Source: Candidatus Hodarchaeota archaeon (lineage in GTDB: Archaea; Asgardarchaeota; Heimdallarchaeia; Hodarchaeales; Hodarchaeaceae). From it: a stretch of DNA of 24,898 bases. The stretch is taken from positions 1-24,898 of the forward strand of contig JAEOSP010000263.1 in the NCBI GenBank assembly GCA_016840305.1, read 5' to 3'. Made by a program: the position numbers and the translations under genes. The notes under the pieces were generated by a model, which was not told the origin of the DNA, made no database searches, and saw nothing but the letters and a program-made list of their open reading frames with translations. This document shows, in pieces, positions 7,627 through 15,370 of the stretch. Numbering within the stretch: position 1 is the first letter of the stretch; each line of letters starts with the position of its first letter.

Positions 7627-7667
7627 ACATCATTTGGATCTACATCATAACATATCAGATATGATGT
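7627..7667. promoter_or_regulatory. Cluster of ACATCAT repeats and palindrome before the methyltransferase (putative operator)
   Basis: In the 68 bases between AOR and the methyltransferase start, ACATCAT occurs at 7627-7633 and 7642-7648, and in inverted form (ATGATGT) at 7661-7667. Overlapping the last copy is a 13-base palindrome CATATCAGATATG at 7651-7663. Restriction-modification genes are often autoregulated through such sites; here that is inference from position only. Confidence 0.4.
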
Positions 7668-7668
7668 C

Positions 7669-7682
7669 TTCATAAATGAAGA
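7669..7682. repeat. Small inverted repeat between AOR and the methyltransferase
   Basis: CTTCAT/ATGAAG (7669-7674 and 7677-7682, 2-base loop) sits just after the AOR stop on the minus strand, next to the self-complementary AAGAGCTCTT. It may be a weak terminator or processing hairpin; there is no T-tract after it in the AOR direction. Confidence 0.3.
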
Positions 7683-7691
7683 GCTCTTTTT

Positions 7692-9533
7692 TCAATTCAA
7701 TAGATTTTGAATTCGCTTAGTTTCTGCTTTACTAAGATCTCCATTTGGATCGCAATGTCGTCTTTTATATAAAAATTGTAGCCCTTGATTAAAATCATCT
7801 TCGGAAATAAAAGCTTTTGATCCAGCTGCGCTTCCTGTTGGAAGAGGTTCATGTAAAATCCGATTAGGTAAAGTATCGAATTCACCTGCTGCTTTCCCCT
7901 TGAGAGCAAATTCCCGCATATTGAAATAGCGAGTCAAACCCCAAATATTCCTAGCAATATCAACAACATCAATTGAACATCCAGTAACAGCTTGATAGAG
8001 TGCTTGCATATCAGAGAGATTTAATGCTGGGATGATTGAGTGTGTAAAGTGACAGATGATTAAGGAATCTTTAATGAACTTTGTATCCTGTCCCTCCACT
8101 AATGTCTCAACAATCTCTGGTGATATTAATTCATCTTTTGGTATTTTACTGGTAGAAGGCCATCCTCGCAAATGAGAAGCTCCAACTGCTGCTGTGGCAT
8201 AACTTAATCCTAATGCAAGCTTTGCTCTGGGATCCCAAGCAGCCATTTCCAAACCTTTGACTTGTATGGCGAAAGTATCTGTTCCTTTCCCAAATACCTC
8301 TGAAATTCTTTTTGTTCCCTCGGAGAGTAACTTTCCAACTCCTTTTTTAAACGCAATTTTCTCAATTAACTTCAACAATCCATCATCGTCACCAAAATAA
8401 ACTTTCTCCTTCTTGTAATCTTCAGGAACAAGATTCTTTTCTGAACACTCCATAAAAAATGCACAAACGCTTCCTGTGCTAATAGAATCAAGGCCATACT
8501 TGTTTAAGAGATAATTGGCTTCTATAACTGTTTCATACTTAACTTTACAGTTTGAACCGATTAAACCTAATGTCTCGTACTCAGGTATTGCTACGATATG
8601 TCTTTTATCATCCTTAAATGAAAATTCCTCATCAAAAACATGAGAACATTGTATTACACACTTATAACATGGCTTTTTCTTTCTTTTATAGAGATTTAAC
8701 GCCTCTTCACCTAATAAACTAGGATCTTCAAGAGTACCAAATTGAAAATTCCTTACAGGTAAGTGATCGGTTCTGGAGGAATGATTCAGAAGAGCAGGAG
8801 TTCCTACTCGATAGATCCAATGATCAGCATCTTTACCAGTTTTTGCTCTTTCACGAAGATTTTTTGCCAAAAGATTTAGTTTTTCAATATTAGCTACTGG
8901 AATGTTTTTATTAGATCCTTTTATTGCAACCCCCATTAGATTTTTGCTTCCAAATACCGCACCAACCCCTCCTCGACCTATATTTCTAAAGCTATCACCT
9001 GTGACACAGGAAAACTTTACTAAATTCTCACCAGCAGGGCCTATAGACATTACTTTGGCATTCTCTAGATTTAATTCTTGTTTTATTTGAATCTCTTTAT
9101 CTAGAGTAGTCATTCCCTTAATTTTTTCACCATTTCTAATTTGAATATTATCATCGATGATAGATAAGTAACAGGGTTGATCGGATACACCTTCTATTAT
9201 TATTGCGTCGTATCCAGCGAATTTCAGCTCTGGTCCAATAAACCCTCCCGCGTGAGAGTCTAGAAATAATCCAGTTAGAGGGGATTTTGTTACTATACAG
9301 TACCGCCCACAAATTGGCACAACTGATCCTTGAAGAGGACCTGTGGCAATAATTACTTTATTTTCAGGTCCTAATGGATCAATTCCCTTTTTTACCTCTC
9401 GTGTGAGAATATATGCCCCGAGACCTTTTCCTCCAATAAAAGATTCAGCAATTCTTGGAGGTAAAGATTCTATATCAATTTTTTTTGTTGAAAGGTTAAT
9501 CCTTATAATTCGATCATTATAGCCATTGCTCAT
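7692..9533 (-). CDS. aor: Tungsten-containing aldehyde:ferredoxin oxidoreductase (AOR family)
   Basis: A 613-residue cytoplasmic enzyme of the AOR family, which oxidises aldehydes to carboxylic acids with ferredoxin as acceptor, using a bis-pterin tungsten cofactor and one [4Fe-4S] cluster. From the ATG at 9533 the cluster cysteines fall at 289, 292, 296 (CYKCVIQC) and 494 (IICHFTH), almost the same positions as in Pyrococcus furiosus AOR (288, 291, 295, 494; about 605 residues). Also visible: GGKGLGA near 34-40, SHAGGFIGPELKFAGYDAIIIEG, RNIGRGGVGAVFGSKNL, GLDSISTG and WDPRAKLALGLSYATAAVGASHL, all typical. The frame extends upstream to 9581, but the extra 16 residues are not family-like, and a TATA-like box at 9561-9571 would lie inside them, so the internal ATG is chosen. 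It is divergent from a ThDP-dependent lyase, which could supply aldehydes (inference). Confidence 0.95.
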   Translation of the reverse strand: MSNGYNDRIIRINLSTKKIDIESLPPRIAESFIGGKGLGAYILTREVKKGIDPLGPENKVIIATGPLQGSVVPICGRYCIVTKSPLTGLFLDSHAGGFIGPELKFAGYDAIIIEGVSDQPCYLSIIDDNIQIRNGEKIKGMTTLDKEIQIKQELNLENAKVMSIGPAGENLVKFSCVTGDSFRNIGRGGVGAVFGSKNLMGVAIKGSNKNIPVANIEKLNLLAKNLRERAKTGKDADHWIYRVGTPALLNHSSRTDHLPVRNFQFGTLEDPSLLGEEALNLYKRKKKPCYKCVIQCSHVFDEEFSFKDDKRHIVAIPEYETLGLIGSNCKVKYETVIEANYLLNKYGLDSISTGSVCAFFMECSEKNLVPEDYKKEKVYFGDDDGLLKLIEKIAFKKGVGKLLSEGTKRISEVFGKGTDTFAIQVKGLEMAAWDPRAKLALGLSYATAAVGASHLRGWPSTSKIPKDELISPEIVETLVEGQDTKFIKDSLIICHFTHSIIPALNLSDMQALYQAVTGCSIDVVDIARNIWGLTRYFNMREFALKGKAAGEFDTLPNRILHEPLPTGSAAGSKAFISEDDFNQGLQFLYKRRHCDPNGDLSKAETKRIQNLLN

Positions 9534-9560
9534 TTCAATCGAAAAAATTATCGTGAAGAA

Positions 9561-9571
9561 ATTAATAAAAA
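9561..9571 (-). promoter_or_regulatory. TATA-like box for AOR
   Basis: TTTTTATTAAT on the minus strand is centred about 33 bases before the AOR ATG at 9533. It predicts a short leader of roughly 7-8 bases. It supports the shorter AOR start over the one at 9581. Confidence 0.4.
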
Positions 9572-9650
9572 TCCCACGCAAATATTCAGGAATACTTTCA
9601 ATGAAAATTTAATCCTAGAAATTCTTATTTAACTGAAAGAAATTACTCTT

Positions 9651-9654
9651 GGTG
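9651..9654 (+). promoter_or_regulatory. Ribosome binding site GGTG deciding a TTG start
   Basis: GGTG lies seven bases before TTG at 9662-9664. It is the best support for using TTG as the start of the ThDP-dependent enzyme; no ATG is available near the family's usual N-terminus. Confidence 0.55.
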
Positions 9655-9661
9655 TACAATT

Positions 9662-11371
9662 TTGGCAGATAATGTATCAGGTGGTTCACTTGTAGCAAAA
9701 AGCCTACGAGTAGAGGATGTAGAGTATGTGTTTACAATTTCAGGGGGTCACATAAATCCTATCTATAAAGGTCTTGTTGAAGAAGGCATTAAAATTATTA
9801 CTACCCGTCATGAGCAAGCTGCTGGCAATGCTGCTGAAGGATGGGCAAAAACTACGAGAAAACCCGGTGTATGCTTAGTTACCGCAGGTCCTGGTTTTTC
9901 TAACGTTCTTCCTTCATTAATTTCTGCTTATTATGCCCATAGCCCAGTTATTGCTTTAACAGGCCATACAGCACTCAAATACTTGGATAAACATGCTGCT
10001 CAAGAAGTAGATCACTTACCTTTAGCGATTCCAATAACAAAATATGCAAAAATGGTACACAATACCTTTAGAATTCCAGAATATATCCAAGAAGCCTTTA
10101 GGTATTCAACTTCAGAAAACATGGGCCCTGTGGTGGTCGATCTCCCTGTTGATGTTCTAACAATGGAAATTGACCCTGATTTCGCTGAACCGTTTTATGG
10201 ACTTAAACCTAATCAATATCGCTCCCATGGGAAGATTTTTCCAGATCCAAGTGCTATTAATGAAACTGCTAATTTACTCTTGTCCGCTAATAATCCAGTT
10301 ATTCTTGCTGGTAGTGGTGTCTATTGGGGTGGAGCTTCAGAAGGGTTGCTGAAATTAGCGGAGTGCCTTTCTATTCCAGTCGCATATGATGATTTAGGTA
10401 AGGGGTGCATTCCAGAACTTCATCCTCTTGCTATTGGTGCTGGAATTCAAAACATTCTACTTAATCAGGCGGATCTTATCCTCGCTCTTGGTGTCACGTT
10501 TGGTGAGTACCTAGGGTTCGGAACAAATCAAAGTATTTACTCAGAAGATTGCAAAAGAATTCATGTAGATCCAGATGCTTTAGATGTAGGTAAAAATATT
10601 CCTTTAGAACTAGGAATCAAATCTTCTTTGGCTCCATTTTTAAATTTGCTTCTTGAAAAAGTAAAAAAGCTCAATACTAATCAGAAAAAGCATCGTGCAT
10701 GGGCTGAAGAAATTAAAAATGATAGGAATCAACTAGAAGCAATGCTTAGTGGACCCATAGATTCTGATGATGTCCCAATAAAACCTCAAAGACTCACAAA
10801 AGATATTCAACAATTTCTGGATAAGAAAACACGATTATTTCTTGATGGAGGGGACACAACGGTCTGGGCTAATTTAATATTGAAATCTGAATACCCTGGC
10901 CAAATCATAGGCTCACACGGTCCGACTGGTCATCTGGGTGCTGGTATTCCGATGGGAATTGCAGCCAAATTAGCTGAACCAGATAAAGATATAATGGTAC
11001 TTACAGGTGATGGAAGTTTCCTCTTCAATGGTGCAGAAATTGATACTGCAGTCAGATATGACTTACCAATGACAATTGTTATTGAAAACGATTCCCTTTG
11101 GGGTATGATTGCTCATAACCAGGACCTTTCTTGGGGTGAACGAATCGGTGTTACTTTGGATGATAAGAACCACATCGATTATGTTAAGTTTGCTGAAAGT
11201 CTAGGTGGACAGGGTGAGTTAGTTGCACGTCCTAAGGACATTTTTGAAGCTATAAAGCGAGCTAAAAATAGTGGTGCTGTTTATGTCGTCGATGTACGGG
11301 TTGATGGATCGGTAACTAATGTATTAAATCAAAGTGCAGCAGCTAAAGCTGAACCCTCATTTTGGCAATAA
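9662..11371 (+). CDS. Thiamine-diphosphate-dependent decarboxylase/lyase (acetolactate synthase / 2-hydroxyacyl-CoA lyase-like)
   Basis: A 569-residue enzyme of the three-domain ThDP family (acetolactate synthase, oxalyl-CoA decarboxylase, 2-hydroxyacyl-CoA lyase, benzoylformate decarboxylase). N-terminal Pyr domain with the catalytic glutamate E51 in RHEQAAGNAAEGWAK, then VTAGPGFSN; central domain near 200-330 with NPVILAGSGV and DDLGKG; C-terminal PP domain with the ThDP/Mg motif GDGS at 449-452 and N476-D477 closing it, where most members have NN. The segment HAAQEVDHLPLAIPITKYA resembles the GAFQE...TK block of 2-hydroxyacyl-CoA lyases and oxalyl-CoA decarboxylases, and the typical QVP segment of acetolactate synthase is absent. 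The substrate is therefore uncertain. It heads an apparent operon (gaps of 15 and 22 bases) with an SDR and a 3-hydroxyacyl-CoA-dehydrogenase-like gene, and is divergent from AOR. It starts with TTG. Confidence 0.88.
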   Translation: MADNVSGGSLVAKSLRVEDVEYVFTISGGHINPIYKGLVEEGIKIITTRHEQAAGNAAEGWAKTTRKPGVCLVTAGPGFSNVLPSLISAYYAHSPVIALTGHTALKYLDKHAAQEVDHLPLAIPITKYAKMVHNTFRIPEYIQEAFRYSTSENMGPVVVDLPVDVLTMEIDPDFAEPFYGLKPNQYRSHGKIFPDPSAINETANLLLSANNPVILAGSGVYWGGASEGLLKLAECLSIPVAYDDLGKGCIPELHPLAIGAGIQNILLNQADLILALGVTFGEYLGFGTNQSIYSEDCKRIHVDPDALDVGKNIPLELGIKSSLAPFLNLLLEKVKKLNTNQKKHRAWAEEIKNDRNQLEAMLSGPIDSDDVPIKPQRLTKDIQQFLDKKTRLFLDGGDTTVWANLILKSEYPGQIIGSHGPTGHLGAGIPMGIAAKLAEPDKDIMVLTGDGSFLFNGAEIDTAVRYDLPMTIVIENDSLWGMIAHNQDLSWGERIGVTLDDKNHIDYVKFAESLGGQGELVARPKDIFEAIKRAKNSGAVYVVDVRVDGSVTNVLNQSAAAKAEPSFWQ

Positions 11372-11386
11372 GAAGGTATATGTAAA

Positions 11387-12346
11387 ATGTCGATCTTAAT
11401 TACAGGGGGAACAGGTTTTATTGGTTCATTTTTAACACACGAACTACTGGAATCAACTCCAGATGATCTAATTCTTTTTGATTATATACTTAATGAACGT
11501 AGAATTGTTGACATAAAGTCAAATCCCAGGGTCAGTGTAATTCAAGGTGATATTTCAAACTGGCCCGACATTGTCTCTGTTTTCAAGGATAATCCAAATA
11601 TCGAAAAAATATACCACTTCGGTTCACTAATGCCTCCTAACACTGAAGAAAAACTCTTAGATGCCTTTAGAATTAATATTCAAGGTTCTTTCAATATTTT
11701 AGAGTGTGCTCGTGTATTTGGGGTACCAAAAATTATTTATTCCAGCAGTGGGGCAATTTATGGTCCAGGTGTGGAGCTACCTATTATAGAAACGACTTTT
11801 CGTGATCCATGGACGATGTATGGAGTAGGAAAAGTTTGCTCTGAAGTGATTGGATCATATTATCATAGACGCCAAAATGTTAGCTTCACTTCAATTAGAT
11901 TTCCCGCCTTAATAGGTCCTGGGAGAACGGGAAAAGGTTTAACGATTTTTGCGAACAATATCATTCAATATCCAGCACAACAAGAAACAGCAATTTGTAA
12001 TGTGGAGGGAGATGTCAGTATTCCTATCATTTATATAAAAGAAGCAGCTAAATTACTTGCGAGTCTAGCAACTCGTGATGATCTACCAGAGCAAGCGTAT
12101 AATATTGATGGAGCATGGCTTTCAGCAGAGGAACTAGCTAATCTTGTAAAGCAGGTTATACCAGACGCAACTATTGAGTATGATCCTGACCCAGTCTTAA
12201 CTTTTCAACTGAGAAGTTGGTCAATGATGAAAAGTGATGATTCATTAGCAAAAAAGGATCTAGGGTTCAATCCCTTATATTCTCCAGAAGAGTTTGTTAG
12301 TGACTTTATCAAGGAAGTTCAAGAACATTCCCATTATAAAATATGA
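11387..12346 (+). CDS. NAD-dependent epimerase/dehydratase-type SDR (threonine-dehydrogenase-like)
   Basis: A 319-residue extended short-chain dehydrogenase. The Rossmann dinucleotide site is GGTGFIG at residues 7-13, with acidic D32 in LILFDY at the end of strand 2 suggesting NAD rather than NADP. The active site shows YSSSGAIYG (118-126) and the Y145-x3-K149 pair in MYGVGK. The TMYGVGKVCSEVIGSYY segment and the following SIRFPALIGPG resemble the SDR-type L-threonine 3-dehydrogenases, but nucleotide-sugar epimerases and dehydratases share most of this, so the exact reaction is open. It starts 15 bases after the ThDP enzyme and is followed 22 bases later by the 3-hydroxyacyl-CoA-dehydrogenase-like gene, so the three are probably transcribed together and may handle one hydroxy- or keto-acid substrate. 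Confidence 0.88.
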   Translation: MSILITGGTGFIGSFLTHELLESTPDDLILFDYILNERRIVDIKSNPRVSVIQGDISNWPDIVSVFKDNPNIEKIYHFGSLMPPNTEEKLLDAFRINIQGSFNILECARVFGVPKIIYSSSGAIYGPGVELPIIETTFRDPWTMYGVGKVCSEVIGSYYHRRQNVSFTSIRFPALIGPGRTGKGLTIFANNIIQYPAQQETAICNVEGDVSIPIIYIKEAAKLLASLATRDDLPEQAYNIDGAWLSAEELANLVKQVIPDATIEYDPDPVLTFQLRSWSMMKSDDSLAKKDLGFNPLYSPEEFVSDFIKEVQEHSHYKI

Positions 12347-12368
12347 TTTGACAAAATAAACTAAGTAG

Positions 12369-13337
12369 ATGAATAAAATGGAAGTAAATGAGATTAAAAC
12401 CATTGGAGTTATTGGCGCTGGTGTTATGGGACCTGCTATTGCAGAGATTATGGCTATATTCGGAGCTTCATATGACTTCAATATATATCTTCATGATATT
12501 TCAGATGAAGCTCTAAGAGATGCAGAAACACGAATGGAAGCTGACTTTGCAAAAGTTGAAAGTATAGGCATCTTCAGTCGTGAAGATCTTCAAATAGCTC
12601 GTAAACGTATTATTCTTACATCAGATATTACTCCTCTGAAGAATGCTCAATTAATTATTGAAGCTATTCCTGAAGTCATTTCTTTGAAACAGAAAATCTT
12701 CCAGGAATTAGAACAACTTACTTCTCCCTCAACAATACTTGCTACAAACTCTTCTGGGTTAAGTATCTCTAAAATCACAAAGGATCTAAATTACCCTGGA
12801 CGTTGTATAGGCTCCCATTTTATGAATCCTCCACTCCTCATGCCTCTTGTGGAAATAGTAAAAGGTGAGAGAACCTCTGATGAGACGGTTGAAACCTTAA
12901 AGGATTTATTACAGAATGTCAATAAAAGACCTGTTCTTGTCAAGATAGATGTACCAGGCTATGTACACAATCGCTTACAGGCAGCTGTTTTCCGTGAATT
13001 AATGTACTTGCTTGATAATGATGTTATGGATGTAACAGATTTGGAAACAACTGTTCGTTATGGATTGGGATTACGCTTACCTATTATGAAGGTCTTTGAA
13101 ATGGTGGACATGATGGGATTAGATACAATAAAAAATGTTTTATCTTATTTGTATCCATCATTAGATCGATCTACAGAACCACCTAAATTCCTAACAGATA
13201 TGATTAACAAAGGTACTTTGGGAGTGAAGAGTGGAAAAGGCTTTCATGACTACTCCAGTAAAGATATGCAGGAGTCAATGAATGAAAAACAGGCAGCTAC
13301 CTTCCAGCTACTTATGATGATGCAGCAATATGATTAG
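12369..13337 (+). CDS. 3-hydroxyacyl-CoA dehydrogenase family protein
   Basis: A 322-residue NAD-dependent dehydrogenase with an N-terminal Rossmann domain (GAGVMG at 16-21) and a helical C-terminal domain. Catalytic residues of the family are present: H150 in GSHFMNPP, E162 in MPLVEIVKGE, N201 in PGYVHNRLQ, and the TNSSG loop at 126-130. The C-terminal GTLGVKSGKGFHDY is typical of 3-hydroxybutyryl-CoA dehydrogenases. In place of the usual HFFNPVP it has HFMNPP, and YGLGLRLPIMKVFEMVD follows; both recall the branch containing lambda-crystallin/L-gulonate 3-dehydrogenase-type enzymes that act on free hydroxy acids. CoA-ester and free-acid substrates are therefore both possible. There are two close starts (12369 and 12378) and no clear ribosome binding site. 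It is the last gene of the ThDP enzyme-SDR operon. Confidence 0.9.
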   Translation: MNKMEVNEIKTIGVIGAGVMGPAIAEIMAIFGASYDFNIYLHDISDEALRDAETRMEADFAKVESIGIFSREDLQIARKRIILTSDITPLKNAQLIIEAIPEVISLKQKIFQELEQLTSPSTILATNSSGLSISKITKDLNYPGRCIGSHFMNPPLLMPLVEIVKGERTSDETVETLKDLLQNVNKRPVLVKIDVPGYVHNRLQAAVFRELMYLLDNDVMDVTDLETTVRYGLGLRLPIMKVFEMVDMMGLDTIKNVLSYLYPSLDRSTEPPKFLTDMINKGTLGVKSGKGFHDYSSKDMQESMNEKQAATFQLLMMMQQYD

Positions 13338-13357
13338 ATTCCTCAAAAAATAAGGAT

Positions 13358-13379
13358 AGGAGAATCAAATGATTCTCCT
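13358..13379. terminator. Perfect inverted repeat between convergent genes
   Basis: AGGAGAATCA (13358-13367) and TGATTCTCCT (13370-13379) form a perfect 10-base stem. It is placed between the stop codons at 13337 (plus) and 13393 (minus), with short T-rich sequence on the plus-strand side. It is likely a two-way transcription end or RNA-stabilising hairpin. Confidence 0.5.
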
Positions 13380-13392
13380 TGATTTTTGTCCA

Positions 13393-14751
13393 TTAAAAAG
13401 TAATATCCTTACCTTTTGTTTCAGGAATGAGCCGTAGAACGAAAAACATCGCAATATAAGCAAAAACACAAAGGGTCATTCCAATAGCAAGAGCTTGAGC
13501 GAATCCTAATGGATCCAGTAACACTCTTTCTGCTAGTTCTAGACCTTCACCAACAGTGGGTTCCAGCATTGTTGTGATGATACCTATAATAAAAGCCCCA
13601 AGTGCCAATGCTCGTGCAACTGAGAAAACGATGGAAGTTGCGGTTGCACGAAATCTTGTTGGAAATACCTCACTAGACCAAATCCCGAAAACACCATGCA
13701 TTCCAAATGAAAACGTTAATACTAAGCATCCAACTATTATCAGCGGGAATATATAGACAGCAAAGTTGAAAATTGCGAACAGAGTTACACCAACTAAACC
13801 TATGACACAACTGAAAAAGAAAGCCTTTTTTCGACCAATATAATCACTTGCCCATCCAGTTAAGAATAACGCAAAGCCAGCTACAACCATGATTCCTAAC
13901 ATTAGTACTCTGGCAAGTGTTTGAGCTGAATCAACGTTACCTCCACTCTCTTGTAATTCATATATGAAGAGATACTCAAAGTATGTTGGTGCCCAATCAG
14001 CTAGCGCGTGATAAGCAAATTCTGATAACCAAAACAGTACAGTTAATAAAACAACCATTTTAAGCCATTTACTGCTAAGAACATCTGACATACTACTGGT
14101 TTTTTCATTTTGTACTTCAGTTACCACCTTTTCATTAAGTTCTTTTTGATTGGTCCATACTTTCGATTCATCTAACCTGTATTCAAGATATATGAGAAAT
14201 GGAACAGGAAAAAGTGCTGTTAAGAAACAGATTCTCCAACCTTCAAGGATGAAAGGACCTAGTGTAACGGGAGCAATATTCCCGAAAATAAGGGTAACTA
14301 TGACAGCTCCGATGTAGCCAACTACAAATGTCCCATGAACAAGTCCTCCAGCTCTACCTCGCTTTTCTGATGAAACAGCCTCGGAAAGAAGTGAAAACGA
14401 AATACCCCATGAAACTCCTAGTCCAGAAATAAGCCTCAGAATGGCAAATATAAAGAAATTAGGTGCAAAAGCGGAAAGCGCTGTGAAAATAGAATCCCAA
14501 AGAATAGAGAGTAACAGAACTCGTTTTCTGCCAAACTTGTCAGCCATGTAACCGAAAAAAGCTGCTCCAAACACGGTCATTATGTACTGCGCAGAAAATA
14601 CGAATCCTAATTCTACTTTTGTAACAGAAAATTCTGCCGCTATTGTTGTCGCTAATAATGATACTAATACAAGCGCAAACCCATCATGTGCCCACCCGAT
14701 GATACCAGCGATTAAAACTGGGATTTTACTACTTTCAGTTGTTTCTGTCAT
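13393..14751 (-). CDS. MFS transporter, acid/metabolite:H+ symporter-like
   Basis: A 452-residue twelve-helix Major Facilitator carrier. Seen: GWAHDGFAL in helix 1; motif A copies GYMADKFGRKRVL (after helix 2) and GWASDYIGRKKAF (after helix 8); the RLISGLGVSWGISFSLLSEAVSSEKRG stretch; EVFPTRFRATATSIVFSVAR in the second half; and the PETKGKDI ending found in sugar-porter, sialate and aromatic-acid symporter groups. It is most like proton-coupled importers of organic acids or sugar acids, rather than drug pumps; the exact substrate cannot be read. A GTGAT ribosome binding site before ATG at 14751 favours that codon over TTG at 14754. It is tail-to-tail with the ThDP-lyase operon, suggesting uptake of that pathway's substrate, which is inference. 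Confidence 0.9.
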   Translation of the reverse strand: MTETTESSKIPVLIAGIIGWAHDGFALVLVSLLATTIAAEFSVTKVELGFVFSAQYIMTVFGAAFFGYMADKFGRKRVLLLSILWDSIFTALSAFAPNFFIFAILRLISGLGVSWGISFSLLSEAVSSEKRGRAGGLVHGTFVVGYIGAVIVTLIFGNIAPVTLGPFILEGWRICFLTALFPVPFLIYLEYRLDESKVWTNQKELNEKVVTEVQNEKTSSMSDVLSSKWLKMVVLLTVLFWLSEFAYHALADWAPTYFEYLFIYELQESGGNVDSAQTLARVLMLGIMVVAGFALFLTGWASDYIGRKKAFFFSCVIGLVGVTLFAIFNFAVYIFPLIIVGCLVLTFSFGMHGVFGIWSSEVFPTRFRATATSIVFSVARALALGAFIIGIITTMLEPTVGEGLELAERVLLDPLGFAQALAIGMTLCVFAYIAMFFVLRLIPETKGKDITF

Positions 14752-14898
14752 CAATTATCACTTCATAATATAAAATATTTGAATTCCTATTGAGTTGGGT
14801 CTTGACGGAAACTATAGTTAAAATATTTTTTGCTGATTCCCAGCACTTTTAAAATCTCAACATTCGTAATTTGAAAAGAACAGAAGTAAGTGAAAACA

Positions 14899-15348
14899 AT
14901 GGATATCTCTATAGGAATCACTCAAATTCTAATTAAAATAATAAAGAACTCCCCTGGCCTTCAACAAGTAATGGTGACAGATAGCACAGGATTAACTATT
15001 GCTTCTGTCTCAAGAACATCCGATAAACTTGAATTAGAGGGAATTGGGGCATTAACTTCTGCTTTATTTCTTGGTTTGAATTATCAAGGGGAAGAATTGA
15101 AATTAGGGGAGCTTGGATTTGTATTTTCTGAATTTTCAGGAGGAAAGCTAATCCTCCAATCAGTCACCCGTGATTATGTTTTTGTAGGTATTCTCTCACA
15201 GAGAGCAAGCATACAGAAAATCAAAAATACTATTCAACGCTATATGTCACCCATTGTGGATCAAATCAAACTTCTCCGTACTTCACAAGACATTGAAGAA
15301 AAGATAGAAAGGAGTTTATTCGAAGACGCGTTGCTAGAGCTGGAATAA
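14899..15348 (+). CDS. Roadblock/LC7 domain protein
   Basis: A 149-residue single Roadblock/LC7 domain with a C-terminal helical extension. Roadblock proteins form dimers that bind or regulate small GTPases (for example MglB for MglA, Ragulator subunits for Rag GTPases), and they are expanded in Asgard archaea. The fold shows a first helix, then the beta hairpin VMVTDSTGLTIAS, a long helix from LEGIGALTSALFLGLNYQ, the strand pair GFVFSEFSGGKLILQSV, YVFVGILSQ and the final helix IQKIKNTIQRYMSPI. The frame opens at GTG 14890, but GTGA at 14890-14893 looks like a ribosome binding site for the ATG at 14899, which is chosen. It is followed 16 bases later by nucS and then an M19 peptidase, probably one operon. 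The partner GTPase is unknown; the Rab-like gene at the left of the window is one candidate only by co-occurrence. Confidence 0.85.
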   Translation: MDISIGITQILIKIIKNSPGLQQVMVTDSTGLTIASVSRTSDKLELEGIGALTSALFLGLNYQGEELKLGELGFVFSEFSGGKLILQSVTRDYVFVGILSQRASIQKIKNTIQRYMSPIVDQIKLLRTSQDIEEKIERSLFEDALLELE

Positions 15349-15370
15349 TTCCCTTTCCTAGGGTATGATT

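Noticed and set aside
9534..9581. Longer AOR with 16 extra N-terminal residues, possibly a signal peptide
   Set aside because: The extra residues are not family-like, a TATA-like box lies inside them, and cysteine positions match the Pyrococcus enzyme only from the ATG at 9533.
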